Source: Bostrychus sinensis (lineage: Eukaryota > Chordata > Actinopteri > Gobiiformes > Eleotridae). From it: a DNA stretch of 64,000 bases. The DNA is taken from assembly GCA_020698575.1 (NCBI GenBank), contig CM036251.1, forward strand, positions 6,589,788 to 6,653,787, in the 5' to 3' direction. Both the position numbers and the translations under genes were made by a program. Shown piece after piece: positions 63,501 to 64,000 of the stretch. Each line of letters begins with the position of its first letter. Within the stretch, counting starts at the first letter, position 1. Under the pieces are notes generated by a model. It was not told the origin of the DNA. It made no database searches and was given only the letters and a program-made list of their open reading frames with translations.

Positions 63501-64000
63501 TACTAAAAGGCTACTGGCAGGTTCCCTTGACCTCTAGAGCGTCCGATATCTCTGCCTTTGTCACGCCAGATCATTTTATGCAGTACACTGTTATGGCTTT
63601 TGGCATGAGAAACGCCCCTGCCACTTTCCAACGCCTTATGCACTTAGTCCTCAGTGATGTTGCTAACTGTAATGTATATCTGGACGATATTGTTGTGTAC
63701 TCTGACTCTTGGTCCGATCATCTCTCTACTCTGCGTGAGGTGTTCAAACGCTTGTCTGAGGCCAAGTTGACACTGAACTTAGCCAAGTGTGAGTTTGGTA
63801 AGGCCACTGTCACTTACCTTGGTAAAGTTGTTGGTCGTGGTCAGGTACGACCTGTTAATGCTAAAGTTGAGGCTGTGTTGTCATACCCCACTCCTTCCAC
63901 CCGGAGAGAACTGCGCCGTTTTTTAGGCCTTGCCGGTTACTACCGGTGTTTTTGCAAAAACTTTTCTGTGCTAGTTGCCCCTCTTACTGCCCTCTGTAGT
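60560..64000 (+). CDS. gag-pol: Gag-Pol polyprotein, open to the window edge
   Basis: From the base after the TGA the frame has no stop for about 3.4 kb (read codon by codon) and runs off the right edge. In order it encodes the end of the capsid part, a CCHC zinc knuckle, the protease, the integrase (HHCC, D-D-E and a GPY/F-type module) and the reverse transcriptase. The element lacks an obvious stop or frame change between gag and pol, so a single polyprotein is likely in the intact family. Expression of this copy is unlikely because of the two upstream lesions. Residue spacing inside the integrase core (59 residues from the first to the second Asp, 36 from the second Asp to Glu) fits the D,D-35-E class. 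Confidence 0.9.
60935..60976 (+). other. Gag CCHC zinc knuckle
   Basis: C-x2-C-x4-H-x4-C, with the residues CFYCHKTGHLIAEC, a single retroviral-type knuckle that would bind RNA at the end of Gag. It is in the open frame of pol, in register with all downstream motifs. Confidence 0.92.
61100..61400 (+). other. Aspartic protease domain
   Basis: The active-site triplet is DTGGSQS with Asp-Thr-Gly at 61172-61180, preceded by VLR and followed by FIL. About 65 residues later a hydrophobic-then-GND-like segment (DFIMGNDIAGG) fits the second half of the fold. The domain would be active as a dimer. Both extremes are approximate. Confidence 0.85.
61860..62890 (+). other. Integrase domain, before reverse transcriptase
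   Basis: An N-terminal HHCC zinc finger (His near 61910 in HEHLWSGHLG, then CKTC...C near 62012-62034) precedes a D-D-E core. The three acidic residues are Asp at 62123-62125 (IVDCVG), Asp at 62300-62302 (TDQGTNF) and Glu at 62408-62410 (GALERWH), all in one frame. A GPY/F module lies near 62770-62850 (ARFSGPYDV). The location upstream of the reverse transcriptase is what distinguishes the family. Confidence 0.93.
63180..64000 (+). other. Reverse transcriptase domain, 3' end outside
   Basis: The fingers and palm are in order: SPWSSPCLLAPK, DFRKVNAVT, then TKLDLLKGYWQ with the first catalytic Asp at 63497-63499, AFGMRNAPATFQ, the active-site block YLDDIV with the two Asp residues at 63683-63688, and LGLAGYYR at the end of the domain. 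The RNase H domain would come next but is outside the window. Confidence 0.93.

Larger units (their letters stand above)
58808..64000 (+). mobile_element. Gmr1-like Ty3/gypsy LTR retrotransposon, 3' part missing
   Basis: A retrotransposon with 5' LTR, tRNA-Pro primer site, a leader of about 550 bases, gag and a pol with the order protease, integrase, reverse transcriptase. The usual Ty3/gypsy order has reverse transcriptase and RNase H before integrase; integrase before reverse transcriptase is the mark of the Gmr1-like group, named from cod, as I recall. The catalytic motifs that I looked at are present. The RNase H domain, the polypurine tract, the 3' LTR and the 3' target duplication lie outside the window. 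Integrity of pol argues that this copy is young or recently active, but two gag lesions disable it as it stands. Confidence 0.9.

Overview
This window reads as intergenic or intronic DNA from a teleost fish. It is AT-rich, has no recognisable host gene, and is packed with vertebrate and teleost-type mobile elements. I found no host coding exon, rRNA or functional tRNA gene, and no CRISPR array. Almost every short open frame lies inside a repeat, a microsatellite or AT-rich DNA. The only long coding stretch is the gag-pol region of a retrotransposon at the right edge.

The main feature is 58808-64000, the 5' five kilobases of a Ty3/gypsy LTR retrotransposon. It has a 341-bp 5' LTR (TATA box, AATAAA, TGTTAC...GTAACA ends), an 18-nt primer-binding site of the tRNA-Pro type, gag, protease, integrase and then reverse transcriptase. 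Integrase lies before reverse transcriptase. This is the copia-like domain order of the Gmr1-like group of Ty3/gypsy elements. Gag carries one frame change (about 60335) and one in-frame TGA (60557-60559). The frame is then open for about 3.4 kb to the window edge, with all the catalytic residues I checked present.

Layout: 0-6 kb holds a LINE ORF2 C-terminus, a fold-back element, a PIF/Harbinger transposase remnant and an old Charlie-like hAT. 6-14 kb holds dispersed repeats and a hAT element (13008-13621) that splits an older repeat. 15-21 kb holds a TTAA-flanked MITE, a 17-bp minisatellite, a Tc1-like element, a near-palindrome and two hAT elements 26 bp apart. 21-29 kb holds two sets of local direct repeats, a MITE, a CpG-richer unique block (24020-24420) and a hAT element. 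29-43 kb holds an L2-type LINE end, palindromes, a strong 0.83-kb fold-back element (36079-36912), another hAT element and unique regulatory-looking DNA. 43-53 kb holds two copies of a GC-rich inverted-repeat element, one of them containing further insertions, a TTTAGTCCTGG minisatellite, hAT, SINE, Harbinger-like and Tc1-like elements. 53-58 kb holds a 1.27-kb inverted-arm structure with a Tc1-like insertion, a Tc1-like end with a Charlie-like hAT inserted beside it, and a possible reverse-strand LTR.

Nine elements were given exact ends. Six of the seven hAT elements have an 8-bp target duplication: perfect in 13008-13621, 19687-20105, 24661-25062, 38971-39432 and 56836-57261, and 7 of 8 in 19246-19660. 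The seventh, 47477-47772, also matches 7 of 8. Family names rest on motifs, termini and target-site duplications read by eye; no database search was run.
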